The notes: generated by a model not told the origin, from the letters alone. Positions 22,290 through 32,527 are shown, counted from the stretch's first letter. The stretch: 47,500 bases of DNA from Prorocentrum cordatum (GCA_963575745.1 CAUYUJ010015949.1:135001-182500); one strand, 5' to 3'. Made by a program: numbers and translations.

Positions 22290-23545
22290 ACATACATATC
22301 GGAGGTTGGGGGGTGAGATCGCAGTGGAACGGAGACCCCCAACCAGGAAGTCGTTTCGTTTCATTCGTGTCGTGCGTGCGGGCGAGGCGAAGTTGCGTGG
22401 GCTTGCGAGAGGAATGACTCCGCCGTTGCTAGGGCGAAGTCAAGACAAATGATTCTCCCCCGCTCGCCCGTCCGTCCGTCTGGCGGTGGCTCGCGGTATC
22501 CCGTGGTGTCCCGTGGTGTCTCGTGGTACCCTTTTGAGTGAGATCGATAGTGAGATCGATATTGAGATCGATATTGAGATCGATGTGCTGCCCCGAGGTG
22601 CGTCCCGTGGTGTCCCTTGAAGTCCCAACAAGTGAGATCGATAGTGAGACCGATTATGAGATCGACAGGTGTCCCGTGGTGTCCCGTGGTGTCCCGTTGA
22701 GTGAGATCGATAGTGGGATCAATAGTGAGATCGATAGTGAGATCGATATTGAGAACGATGTGCTGCCCCGAGGTGTCCCGTGGTGACCAGTGGTGTCTCG
22801 TTGAGTGAGATCGATAGTGAGATCGATGCTGAGATCGATGTGGTGCCCCGAGGTGTCCCGTGGCGTCCCGTGCTGTCCCAAGAAAGTGAGATCGATAGTG
22901 AGACCGATAGTGAGATCGATAGTGCGATGGAGAGGTGTCCCGCGGCGTCCCGTGGTGTCCTGTGGTGTCCCGTTGTCTCCCGTTGAGTGAGATCGATAGT
23001 GAGACCGATAGTGAGATCGACAGGTGTCCCGTGGTGTCCCGTGGTGGCCCGTTGAGTGAGATCGATAGTGAGATCGATGCTGAGATCGATGTTGTGCCTC
23101 GAGGTGTCCCGTGGCGTCCCGTGCTGTCCCATGAAAGTGAGATCGATAGTGAGATCGATAGTGAGATCGATAGTGCGATCGAGAGGTGTCCCGCGGCGTC
23201 CCGTGGTGTCATGTGGTGTCCCGTTGTCTCCCGCTGAGTGAGATCGATAGTGAGACCGATAGTGAAATCGATGTGGTGTCCCGAGGTGTCCCGTAGTGTC
23301 CCGTGGTGTCCTACGGTGTCCCATTGAGTGAGATCGATAGTGAGATCGATAGTGAGACCGATAGTGAGATCGAAGAGGTCTCCCGCGGCGTCCCATGGTG
23401 TCCCGAGGTGTCCCGTGGTGTCCCGCGGTGTCCTGCGGTGTCCCGTGGTGTTCCGTTGAGTGAGATCGATAGTGAGATCGATTGAGTCGGATGTTGGTTC
23501 CCCCCCTTTCCACCCCCCCACAATCGCCTTATCACCCGAAGGGTG
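22290..23545. repeat. Composite satellite: GAGATCGATAGT and GTGTCCCGTG blocks
   Basis: Blocks of a 12-mer (AGTGAGATCGAT) alternate with blocks of a 10-mer (GTGTCCCGTG) in higher-order units of roughly 90-190 bp. A unique-looking leader (GGGGTGAGATCGCA, GGCGAGGCG, GAGAGGAA, TAGGGCGAA) lies on the left, and the leader recurs at 23545. ATCGAT and GATC sites are very dense. All six frames carry open repeat-derived frames, up to 386 codons on -. No gene is called. Confidence 0.85.
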
Positions 23546-23955
23546 GTCGTATAGGTATATGTATGAGATTCGGGGTGAGATCGCATTGAAGTGGAGAGCC
23601 CCCCACTGGGAACTCGGTTTTGGCTCCCTTCCGCGCGTGCGAGCGAGGCGGAGCTGCGGGGGCTGGCGAGAGGAAGAATCGCGCCCTGTCTAGGGCGAAA
23701 TGGGGCTCAATGCCTCTCCTCCCCCCGGTTGGCCGGCGGTGGCCCCTGGGTGTCCCGATGCTGTCCTTTGGTGTCCCGTGGTGTCCCGTGGCGCGGTGTC
23801 CCTCCGTGTCCTTCTGCTGCCCGTGCAGGTCGATAGTGAGGTCGATAGTGAGATTGATTGAGTGAGATCCACAGTGAGATCGGTAGTGAGATCGGTAGTG
23901 AGGCCGACATCGAGATCGAGATTGAGATCGACAGTGAGGTCGATAGATAGGAGAG
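23545..23955. repeat. Second partial copy of the composite satellite unit
   Basis: Repeats the leader seen at 22290-22490 (GGGGTGAGATCGCA, GTGCGAGCGAGGCGGAG, GAGAGGAAGAATC, CTAGGGCGAAATG), followed by GTGTCCCGTG words and GAGATCG/GAGGTCGATAG words. With 22290-23545 it forms a diverged tandem segmental duplication. Confidence 0.7.
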
Positions 23956-24189
23956 AGCGTGATCCACCGCCGCTTTACTGTGGAAAATTCTTTACGCTTC
24001 GCGTATTCCCACCAGCCCATCTCACAGCAGCACCTCTTGCGAAGCATGCCGACAGTCGTGTTTTTCAGGCGTGTGTCCGCTTGACCCCGCATATCTCCCC
24101 TGTTCCTCCTTCCTCCCGCCTCCTTGCACATCCTCCTTGTGGGGGGAGCGGGAGAAGGACGAGGCGGAGGAGGAGGAAGAGAAAGCGTT

Positions 24190-24600
24190 CCTCGTGATTT
24201 GAGTCGTTTGGGGTTTCTCGTCCTGGTGTGAGTCGTTCGGGCCCTTCTTCCTGGTGTGAATCGTTCGGGCTCTTCGTGGTGTGAGTCGTTCGGGCTCTTC
24301 GTCCTGGTGTGAGTCGTTCGGGCTTCTCGTGGTGTGAGTTGTTCGGGCCCCTCATCCTGGTGTGAGTCGTTCGGGCCCCTCCTCCTGGTGTGACTCGTTC
24401 GGGCTCCTCGTGGTGTGAGTCGTTGGGGGCCCGCGTCGTGGTGTGAGTCGTTCGGGCTCCTCGTGGTGTGAGTCGTTCGGGCGCCTCGTCCTGGTGTGAG
24501 TCGTTCGGGCCCCTCCTTGTGGTGTGAGTCGTTCGGGCTCTTCGTGGTGTGAGTCGTTCGGGCCCCTCGTCCTGGTGTGAGTCGTTCGGGCTCCTCGTGG
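24190..24600 (+). repeat. GTGTGAGTCGTTCGGGC minisatellite
   Basis: About 15 copies of GTGTGAGTCGTTCGGGC, each followed by a variable CCCCTCGTCCTG, CTCCTCGTG or TTCTTCCTG linker, so unit length alternates between roughly 24 and 31 bp. Translations on - (THTTKSPNDSHQEEGPERLT) are repeat artefacts. Confidence 0.85.
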
Positions 24601-24840
24601 GGCCTCTTGGGGGCCTCTTGGGGGCCTCTTGGGGCCTCTTGGGGGCCTCTTGGGGGACTCTTGGCGGCCTCTTGGGAGCCTCTCGGGGGCTCTGGGGGCT
24701 TCGTGGGGGCCTCTTGGGGGCCTGTTGGGAGCCTCTGGGGGTCTCTTGGGGGCCTCTTGGGAGCCTCTTGGAGGCCTCTCAGGAGCCTCCTGGGGGCATC
24801 TTGGGGCTTCTTGGGGGCTTCTTGCGACCTCCTCAGAAGC
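24600..24840 (+). repeat. GGGGGCCTCTTG short tandem repeat
   Basis: Some 15-20 copies of a GGGGGCCTCTTG-like unit (12-16 bp) with drift to GGAGCCTCTCG and GGGGCTTCTTG. It starts exactly where the GTGTGAGTCGTT array ends. Confidence 0.85.
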
Positions 24841-24995
24841 GCAAATGAGCGCTACCCCCTGAGAAGGACAAACTGAGCCCAAAACCTTCGTAAAATCAAT
24901 GATTTTGAGAACGAGGAAGAGGAGCGCTGCCCCCTCAGAAGGCCAAAATGGGGCCAAAACCGTAGTAAAATCAATGATTTTGGCTTCACAGAAGA
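24840..24995 (+). repeat. Two-copy ~80-bp tandem duplication with AAAATCAATGATTTT palindrome
   Basis: GAGCGCTACCCCCTGAGAAGG, then AAAACCTTCGTAAAATCAA, recurs about 79 bp later as GAGCGCTGCCCCCTCAGAAGG, then AAAACCGTAGTAAAATCAA. Each copy ends in the palindrome AAAATCAATGATTTT. Confidence 0.75.
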
Positions 24996-25079
24996 GGAGA
25001 GGGTTTTTTTCTGGACCCCCCGTCGGGGGCAGAATCCTCGTGAGGGTCGTCGTTTTTTAGCCCTCCCAGGAGTCGAACA

Positions 25080-25400
25080 AGACCCCTCCAACCACCCGCG
25101 GCCCGCCCTCTCCAGACCCAGGGGGAGGGGGTAGGGGGAGGGGTAAACCCCTCCCCGAAGGGGAAGAAGGGGGGTTGGGGGGTTGAGGACAGAGAGAGCT
25201 CTCTAAACCACTCACGCCCAAAGGGCTGGTGGGATTGCCGCCCTTTTCCTCGACCTGTGGGGGCCGCCCCCCCCCCCTCCGAAAATCCCCCCCCCCCACC
25301 TGCTGGACCCCCCCCCCCCCTCCCCTTTCCCCCTGCCCAAACCCCCCCCCTCCCTAACCCCCCCCCCCCTCGAAAAAACCCCCCCCCCTCGAAAACCGGA
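25080..25400. repeat. Homopolymer-C/G-rich segment
   Basis: Runs of C of seven to eleven bases dominate the + strand from about 25262 to 25390. No gene is seen. Confidence 0.7.
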
Positions 25401-25402
25401 GG

Positions 25403-25430
25403 GGGGGTTCACTACCAACTGAGCTGTCCC
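25403..25430 (-). other. tRNA 5'-half-like fragment (A-box/D-arm)
   Basis: On the minus strand the sequence reads GGGACAGCTCAGTTGGTAGT, matching the start of a tRNA with an A-box-like CAGCTCAGTTGG. No anticodon arm or T arm follows at the expected distance, so it is not a tRNA gene. It may be a tRNA-derived repeat (SINE-like) remnant. Related sequence (GGTAGTG followed by CCCCCC and GGTTTTCGAG) recurs in opposite orientation at 25803-25845. Confidence 0.45.
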
Positions 25431-25785
25431 ACTGTTCCCACCACTGTCCCCACTGTCCCCACTGTCCCCCACTGTACCTCTGTCCCATTGTCCCACCGCC
25501 GTCCTCGCCACCGCCTTCACCACTGTCCCCACCACCACTGTACCCTCCACTGTCCTACTGTTTCCACCACATTCCCACTGTCCCCACACCACTGTCCCCA
25601 CCACCACCGTCCCCATCACTGTCCCACTGTCCCCGATGTTCCCACCATTGTCTTCACCATTGTCCCCACCACTACCGTCCCCACCACTGTCCCACTGTCC
25701 CCACCACTATTCCGCTGTCCCGGCACCACTGTCCCCACCACCACCGTCCCCACCACCACCGTCCCCACCACTGTCCGGGGGGGGG
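25430..25785 (+). repeat. CCACTGTCCCCA short tandem satellite
   Basis: About 30 units of CCACTGTCCCCA/CCACCACTGTCC with CCG and TTG variants. It opens Thr/Val/Pro-rich frames on + and Gly/Thr/Val-rich frames on -, none considered genes. Confidence 0.9.
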
Positions 25786-25789
25786 GGGG

Positions 25790-25998
25790 GTGTTCGAACC
25801 GGTAGTGGCCCCCGCGGTTTTCGAGTTCGAGGGGGGGGGGGCCGGGGGAGGGGTTCGAAACCGGTAGTGACCCCCCCCACCTTTTCTTGATGAATGGGGT
25901 GGGGGGGGGGGGAGGGTTCGAACCGGTAGTGACCCCCCGGTTTTTCGGGTGGGGGGGGGGGAGGGAGGGGTTCGAACCGGTAGTAACCCCCCCCCCGG
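25790..25998 (+). repeat. Four-copy GGTTCGAACCGGTAGTGACC repeat
   Basis: Four copies at about 60-65 bp spacing, each with TTCGAA(A)CCGGTAGT(G/A) followed by C-rich and G-rich runs. On the minus strand the shared word is CCGGTTCGAACCCC, which resembles a tRNA B-box. With the A-box-like fragment at 25403 on the other side of the CCACTGTCCCC satellite, this could be scattered tRNA-derived repeat material. Confidence 0.7.
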
Positions 25999-26029
25999 AT
26001 TTCCGCCAGCAGCGGTAGAACACGCTCTT

Positions 26030-26180
26030 TCATAGTGATGATGCATTGAGATCGATAGTGACATCGATAGTTTCTCTTCCATGGTGTCCCGTGGTGCCGC
26101 GTGGTGCTCTATGGCTTTGTATGGTCTTCCGTGGTGTCTTGCGGTGTCTTGTGTCGACATATCGATAGTTGGATTGGCGA
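26030..26180 (+). repeat. Third patch of composite satellite words
   Basis: Contains GAGATCGATAGTGACATCGA, GGTGTCCCGTGGTG and related words, matching the units at 22.3-23.9 kb but shorter and more diverged. Further right (26375-26395) GGTCGTATAGGTAT matches 23546-23560. Confidence 0.65.
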
Positions 26181-26608
26181 TGGCATTCATTTGCCCGCCA
26201 TGGCTGTGGTGACGCAATCACCGATTGATAGTCACACTGGTAGATCGGTAGTGGGCTCCATGGCGAGATTGAGCGGTGGTAGATCGCTACGCTGACAGTG
26301 GTATCGATTGCGAGGTGGATATTGAGGCCAATGGTTCGTGAGACTTCTCAGATACATAGTGGGTCGCGATGGTGCCATTGGTCGTATAGGTATCTACATT
26401 CTATATGTAGATATCGTAGCGAGTATGCCGATGCTCGTGCGAGTGGCATGCATCATCTCGCCAGCCTGCGGCGGGCGTGCGTGTGCCATCTGTGCGCATC
26501 CCCTCCCACAATCATGAGCCTCCAGCCTCAGCCCCAGCAGAGTGGCCCCCTCTTGACGCACGGTCCTCCCCACCACGGTGAGCCCCTGTTCTTCTTTCGG
26601 AGGGTCTC

Positions 26609-26734
26609 GACGTGTAGACCACGTCGTTTGGGATTCGGAATTCGGTGTACAGACGCTCCAGCGTACAACAGGTTGGGCAGCTGGGACATCTGTACACCGA
26701 GCTCCTTGGCCGACCAACCGACGTGGTGAATAAG
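26609..26734. mobile_element. ~125-bp inverted-repeat element (hairpin)
   Basis: Left arm TGTAGACCACGTCGTTTGG, then TCGGTGTACAGACG. Right arm (reverse complement) TATTCACCACGTCGGTTGG, then TCGGTGTACAGATG. The arms span about 55-60 nt each with small indels and nearly meet in the middle. It lies inside a region open on both strands. A CTTCTTCCCACAG sequence shortly to the right (about 26750-26763) looks like a 3' splice site. Function unknown; introner- or MITE-like by structure only. Confidence 0.6.
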
Positions 26735-26759
26735 TCGAGCCCCTCCCATGCTTCTTCCC

Positions 26760-27065
26760 ACAGCCAGCAAAAGCCTCGCCCTCGACAACGTATGTTGTTT
26801 GTGAGGTGCCCCCCCCCCTGGGATCTCGACCTTCTCCCTGGAACCGGCTTTTCCATCTTGCACTGCTGTGCGACGATCTCTGGGGCCGTGGGGCTGCCTG
26901 CAGAGGCCGAACGCGTAGAACATCCAGCCGTCACCTTTTTTTTGTGCGACCTCAGGATCAGAAGGAATGGCACAGTGTTTGATCCCTGCTTCATGGCGCA
27001 GCTGTGGCCCCACTTTCCCCTCTCGCTTCACCCCAGTGGGGCAGCAACTGCGGCCCTCAGTTTTC
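26760..27065 (+). other. Possible exon or spurious open region, unassigned
   Basis: After a CCCACAG splice-like site the + frame reads MLFVRCPPPWDLDLLPGTGF and SGAVGLPAEAERVEHPAVTF, then FDPCFMAQLWPHFPLS. The minus strand is also open (KGDGWMFYAFGLCRQPHGPR). Both look moderately protein-like and neither matches a known family, so strand and coding status are undecided. Confidence 0.2.
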
Positions 27066-27086
27066 ACGCACCCGTCTTCACCTCGC

Positions 27087-27345
27087 CCTCTCTCTCTCTC
27101 TCTCTTTCTATCCGTAGCATATTCCTCATGTCTCTCCCTTTTCCTCTCTCTCTCTCGCCCTCTCTCTCTCTCTTTCTGTGTCTCCGCCCTCTCTCTTGCT
27201 CTCTCTCTCCCTCTCGATATCCATCTCTCTCTCTCTCGCGTTCCCTCTCTCGTATTTTGTTTTGTTTGTTTATTTATTTATATATATATATATGTATCGT
27301 TCTCTCTTCCTTTCTTTATTTCTCTCTCTCTCTCTTGTGCGCTGT
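27087..27345 (+). repeat. (CT)n-rich polypyrimidine region with short (TA)n
   Basis: CTCTCTCTC runs interspersed with CCCTTT and CTCGCC words, plus TTTATTTATTTATATATATA near 27268-27292. It opens Ser/Leu-rich frames. Non-genic. Confidence 0.85.
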
Positions 27346-27349
27346 CGCT

Positions 27350-28500
27350 ATCTCATTGCTGACCCATGGTTGTTCCTATGCCCGCACTCGTTCGCCGGTC
27401 TGGACCATGGAGTCAAATGCCTCTCCCGTCTACCGGTCGTTGCTAATCTTTGGTATTTTTCGCCCCGGAGACTGTCAAGCAGACGTTCACGATGTCTGCA
27501 CTGGGTGGCAAGTCCAAGACGGAGCTCGCGCACCGCTGCCGCTATTCTCTGATGCCGAGATGGTGGAGTCGCTTCAACCGCTGATGCTATTGAGCCCCTT
27601 AATGGTGCTTACCTTGTTCAGTTGAGATGTGGATGCTAAGGAGTAGAGGGAAAACGATGAGGAACGGAGGAGGGGTTGTGGAGGGTGAGCACAAGGAGAA
27701 TGAGAACGAGCACGAGCACAAGCACGAGGATGTGGGCGAGGAGGACGTAAAGGTGGGCATGGGGGAAATGGAGGTGTGAAGAGGGATGAAGGAGGCATCC
27801 CGCACGCTTCATGCATTTAGATGCTTTCTAGGTCGCCCAGCCAGTGATCGTCACCGCGGGTAGGCGTGGTCAGGCCGGCCTGGGATGAGGATACAACGCT
27901 CCAGAGCGTTCCTGAACGCTCGCAGAGCGTTCTGGATCACTCTGGGACGGCCGCGGCGCCCGATGCATCCTCCGGACCCACTGGGTTTCAGAGATCTCAA
28001 ATTTACCCCCATCCGGATTTCTCCTCAGTTTGCCTTCGTCTTACGTGGCTCTTAGAGGGTAGACACGATCGTGCTTAGGGATGACCAGGAGAGGTTGAAT
28101 TGGGGAGTGGAGGTGTCGCGGAGGTGGTTGGAGAGCGTGGGGCCAAGACCCCTGGCGACTCGAAGAACTCGTGCCCGAATTTTCAAACATTTTGGCGTCA
28201 GGTGGAACGAGAACAGAATTTGTACATGGTGGAGTAGGGGGAATGTGAGGAGGAAGGGAAGACTGAGGAGGAGGAGGCGGAGGAGGAGCAGGAGGAGGAG
28301 GAGGAGGTGCAGAAGCAGGACGAGGAGGAAAAAGGGGAGATGGAAGGGGACGGACGAAGGTGAGGATGAGGAGGAATGGGCGTGGAGGAGAAGGGGTGGG
28401 AAGGAGAAGAGACGGGTGGGAGGTGCGGGGGATGAGCACGAGGAGGGGGACGAAGAGGGGGAGATTACGCTACCGAGGAACCCCACATACTTAATTTAAA
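27350..28500. other. Non-genic stretch with a purine-rich part
   Basis: A frame at 27370-27625 (FGIFRPGDCQADVHDVCTGW) is unrecognised. Around 28245-28460 the + strand is GGA/GAG-rich. A run of GAGCGTTC(C/T)TG words occurs near 27903-27935. No gene is supported. Confidence 0.35.
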
Positions 28501-28504
28501 TATT

Positions 28505-28542
28505 ATGTGTTTGCTTATGTATAATATATATATATATATATT

Positions 28543-28580
<38 letters not shown>
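28505..28580. repeat. (TA)n microsatellite
   Basis: Two blocks of alternating TA (about 28525-28540 and 28547-28579) separated by TTTACA. It immediately precedes the 90-bp satellite array. Confidence 0.95.
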
Positions 28581-28584
<4 letters not shown>

Positions 28585-28623
28585 ATCCTGCGTTCTGGGC
28601 CCTCGTCGCGAATGTTTCCTGCT

Positions 28624-31250
28624 AGGCTTTGCGACAGTGTCGTGGATAGCGGCCGAGCTGAGAGACCACCCCCTGCGCACCCCCTATGGTGTCGAGAAAG
28701 TGCCACGCCTGCTAGCCTTTGCGCCAGTGTCGTGGACAGCGGCCGAGCTGAGAGACCACCCCTTGCGCACCCCCTGTGGTGTCGAGAAAGTGCCACGCCT
28801 GCTAGGCTTTGCGCCAGTGTCGTGGATAGCGGCCGAGCTGAGAGACCACCCCCTGCGCACCCCCTGTGGTGTCGAGAAAGTGCCACGGCTGCAAAGCTTT
28901 GCGCCAGTGTCGTGGCGGCCGAGCTGAGAGACCACCCCCTGCGCACCCCCTGTGGTGTCGAGAAAGTGCCACGCCTGCTAGGCTTTGCGCCAGTGTCGTG
29001 GATGGCGGCCGAGCTGAGAGACCACCCCCTGCGCACCCCCTGTGGTGTCGAGAAAGTGCTACGCCTACTAGGCTTTGCGACAGTGTCGTGGATAGCGGCC
29101 GAGCTGAGAGACCACCCCCTGCGCACCCCCTGTGGTGTCGAGAAAGTGCCACGCCTGCTAGGCTTTGCGCCAGTGTCGTGGATAGCGGCCGAGCTGAGAG
29201 ACCACCCCCTGCGCACCCCCTGTGGTGTCGAGAAAGTGCCACGCCTGCTAGGCTTTGCGCCAGTGTCGTGGATAGCGGCCGAGCTGAGAGACCACCCCCT
29301 GCGCACCCCGTGTGGTGTCGAGAAAGTGCCACGCCTGCTAGGCTTTGCGCCAGTGTCGTGGATAGCGGCCGAGCTGAGAGACCACCCCCTGCGCACCCCC
29401 TGTGGTGTCGAGAAAGTGCCACGCCTGTTAGCTTTGAGCCAGTGTCGTGGATAGCACCGAGCTGAGAGACCACCCCCTGCTAGGTGCCACGCGTGCTAGG
29501 CTTTGCGCCAGTGTCGTGGATAGCGGCCGAGCTGAGAGACCACCCCCTGCGCACCCCCTGTGGTGTCGAGAAAGTGCCACGCCTGCTAGGCTTTGCGCCA
29601 GTGTCGTGGATAGCGGCCGAGCTGAGAGACCACCCCCTGCGCACCCCCTGTGGTGTCGAGAAAGTGCCACGCCTGCTAGCCTTTGCGCCAGTGTCGTGGA
29701 TAGCGGCCGAGCTGAGAGACCACCCCCTGCCCACCCCCTGTGGTGTCGAGAAAGTGCCACGCCTGCTAGGCTTTGCGCCAGTGTCGTGGATAGCGGCCGA
29801 GCTGAGAGACCACCCCCTGCGCACCCCCTGTGGTGTCGAGAAAGTGCCACGCTTGCTAGGTTTGCGCCAGTGTCGTGGATAGCGGCCGAGCTGAGAGACC
29901 ACCCCCTGCGCACCCCCTGTGGTGTCGAGAAAGTGCCACGCCTGCTAGGCTTTGCGCCAGTGTCGTGGATAGCGGCCGAGCTGAGAGACCACCCCCTGCG
30001 CACCCCCTGTGGTGCGAAAAGTGCCACGCCTGCTAGCCTTTGCGCCAGTGTCGTGGAGAGCGCCGAGCTGAGAGACCACCCCCTGCGCACCCCTTGTGGT
30101 GTCGAGAAGTGCCACGCCTGCTAGGCTTTGCGCCAGTGTCGTGGATAGCGGCCGAGCTGAGAGACCACACCCTGCGCACCCCCTGTGGTGTCGAGAGGGT
30201 GCCACGCCTGCTAGGCTTTGCGCCAGTGTCGTGGATAGCGGCCGAGCTGAGAGACCACCCCCTGCCCACCCCCTGTGGTGTCGAGAAAGTGCCACGCCTG
30301 CTAGGCTTTGCGACAGTGCCGTGGATAGCGATCGATTTGAGAGACCACCCCCTGCGCACCCCCTGTGGTGTCGAGAAATTGCCACGCCTGCTAGGTTTGC
30401 GCCAGTGTCGTGGATAGCGGCCGAGCTGAGAGACCACCCCCTGCGCACCCCGTGTGGTGTCGAGAAAGTGCCACGCCTGCTAGGCTTTGCGCCAGTGTCG
30501 TGGATAGCGGCCGAGCTGAGAGACCACCCCCTGCGCACCCCCTGTGGTGTCGCGAAAGTGCCACGCCTGCTAGCCTTTGCGCCAGTGTCGTGGATAGCGG
30601 CCGAGCTGAGAGACCACCCCCTGCGCACCCCCTGTGGTGTCGAGAAAGTGCCACGCCTGCTAGCCTTTGCGCCAGTGTCGTGGATAGCGGCCGAGCTGAG
30701 AGACCACCCCCTGCGCACCCCCTGTGGTGTCGAGAAAGTGCCACGCCTGCTAGGCTTTGCGCCAGTGTCGTGGATAGCGGCCGAGCTGAGAGACCACCCC
30801 CTGCGCACCCCCTGTGGTGTCGAGAAAGTGCCACGCCTGCTAGGCTTTGCGCCAGTGTCGTGGATAGCGGCCGAGCTGAGAGACCACCCCCTGCGCACCC
30901 CCTGTGGTGTCGAGAAAGTGCCACGCCTGCTAGCCTTTGCGCCAGTGTCGTGGATAGCGGCCGAGCTGAGAGACCACCCCCTGCGCACCCCCTGTGGTGT
31001 CGAGAAAGTGCCACGCCTGCTAGGCTTTGCGCCAGTGTCGTGGATAGCGGCCGAGCTGAGAGACCACCCCCTGCCCACCCCCTTGGTGTCGAGAAAGTGC
31101 CACGCCTGCTAGAGTGTCGTGGATAGCGGCCGAGCTGTGTGGTGTCGAGAAAGTGCCACGCCTGCTAGGCTTTGCGCCAGTGTCGTGGATAGCGGCCGAG
31201 CTGAGAGACCACCCCCTGCGCACCCCCTGTGGTGTCGAGAAAGTGCCACG
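28624..31250. repeat. 90-bp satellite array, about 29 copies
   Basis: The unit runs from GGCTTTGCGCCAGTGTCGTG through GCGGCCGAGCTGAGAGACCA, CCCCCTGCGCACCCCC and TGTGGTGTCGAGAAAGTGCC to ACGCCTGCTA, 90 bp in most copies. Neighbouring copies differ by a few substitutions. A minority carry one- to three-base deletions (near 28915, 29440-29490, 29862, 30015-30065, 30395) and one is truncated (31080-31140). Because 90 is a multiple of three and the unit lacks stops in several frames, two frames on each strand are open for hundreds of codons. Frame-breaking indels and the absence of any flanking coding sequence argue for a satellite over a repeat protein. Confidence 0.93.
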
Positions 31251-31402
31251 AGCTGTGCTGTGCTGTGCTGAGCTGAGCCGCGCTGGGCTGTGCTGAGCTG
31301 TGCTGAGCTGTGGTGCGTGCTGAGCTGAGCTGAGCTGTGTGCTGAGCTGAGCTGAGCTGTGCTGTGCTGTGCTGTGCTGTGCTGTGCTGAGCTGTACTGT
31401 AC
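31251..31402 (+). repeat. (GCTGA/GCTGT)n pentanucleotide array
   Basis: About 28 units of GCTGT or GCTGA with a few GCTGG/GCCGC variants, starting directly at the right edge of the 90-bp array. Confidence 0.95.
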
Positions 31403-31504
31403 GAAGAGTGAGGTGTGTGTCGCGGGTGCGGCGCGGCAGGGAAGAAAACCAGAACCCCACGAAGCATGTGGGGAAATAGAGAGGAGGATCGCACGCCACC
31501 AATA

Positions 31505-31507
31505 AGG

Positions 31508-31544
<37 letters not shown>
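31505..31544 (+). repeat. (GA)n microsatellite
   Basis: About 18 uninterrupted GA dinucleotides following GGGAGAGAT. Confidence 0.95.
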
Positions 31545-31548
<4 letters not shown>

Positions 31549-32235
31549 TATCCGCCAGTTCAGACAAAAGCACCGATGGGGGTCCTTCGGAGAGGACCTT
31601 TTCTGCCACTGCGGGGAGGCTGGGACTGGCCTTCCCGCATGCCTGCGACATGGCTCCCCTGGGTTAGCCTCGTCAGTGTTCGTCGACCCTGACGCCTGGA
31701 GGCAAACAGACCGATGGCCCCAAGCGACGCTGAGCCCTGCCAGGGCGTTCTTACTGGGGGGCTTCGGTACCCCACGCCGTACGTAGCACGGACCCAGCAG
31801 CCCAAGCACCCGAGCCACCGACCTGGGAGGGCCCATCCCCAGAGCCCCTTTTCGGGAAGGCTCTGAGGAGCCTTTTTCAGTATTCTCGCTGCCAGCTCCC
31901 TCAGGCAAGAGCGCAGAATCTGAGCAGGCAACCGCTGCATGAAACTGATATATACAAACCTGATTTTCCGTCGAGTATACGAAGTACACGTAGAATGCTC
32001 CGCAGATCTACTGAGGATGCTACGTATCCTGTGTAATTTCAACTGGGACTTCAATTCTGGTGTACATCAATTCTGTAGTCGATCCCCTACTCGAGTCCTG
32101 GCTTCGTCTCACGGCCCCCGCTCAGCCGCGGCGTCCGATACTTCCTCCAGGGCCGCCGGAATTCAGAGATGCTCGATCTACCCCTGCTCGCCAAGTGCCT
32201 GCTCGCAAGCTCGGAGGAGGAAAAGGTGCCACGGG
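31545..32235. other. Non-genic stretch
   Basis: No gene is supported. The minus strand is open through the stretch but unrecognised (GPCYVRRGVPKPPSKNALAG). A self-complementary patch occurs near 31990-32060. Confidence 0.35.
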
Positions 32236-32527
32236 AGCGCGCGGAGCGCTCCAAGGGCGGCGCCCGCGGCGCCGATCCTGGGTGTCCGGCGCCGATCTGG
32301 GGGACCCGCGCGAAATTTAATGGTGGATGCCCGCTCGTCGTCGATGAGGGGCGGACCGCCTCCTTACAGAGGAGGAAGAGGCACCGATACCGCTGCCCTT
32401 CTCTTTTTTAGGGGCCTCCTGGGAGGCCCTCATTGCCACCGTTTGATTCGCTTCGAACCTCTGGTCAGAACGCACCCCGGGAGAGGACTGGGGAGTAGCG
32501 GTATCGGTTCCTGTTGGTTTCCCCATA
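32236..32527 (+). repeat. Dispersed ~300-bp repeat, copy B
   Basis: Inverted counterpart of 15767-16070, with the same word order in reverse complement (GGCGCCGATC, ACCGCCTCCTTACAGAGG, TCTGGTCAGAAC, CGGTATCGGT, GTTTCCCCAT). Includes a diverged member of the short hairpin family near 32255-32325. Confidence 0.7.

Noticed and set aside
22361-23521. 386-residue minus-strand gene
   Set aside because: Readout of the ATCGAT/GTGTCCCGTG satellite; overlapping frames on both strands are equally open.
24190-24600. CRISPR-like repeat of GTGTGAGTCGTTCGGGC
   Set aside because: The linkers are variants of one sequence, not unique spacers, and the unit length drifts.
26528-27067. Minus-strand 179-residue gene
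   Set aside because: Half of it lies in the 125-bp palindrome, the opposite strand is equally open, and no family is recognised.
28180-28205. Second spliced-leader relic (ACATTTTGGCGTCAGG)
   Set aside because: Matches only the central part of the leader, with several mismatches and no CGTAG start; no gene follows.
28624-31250. CRISPR array or repeat-protein gene
   Set aside because: The 90-bp units are contiguous with no unique spacers, the context is eukaryotic, and frame-breaking deletions occur in several copies.
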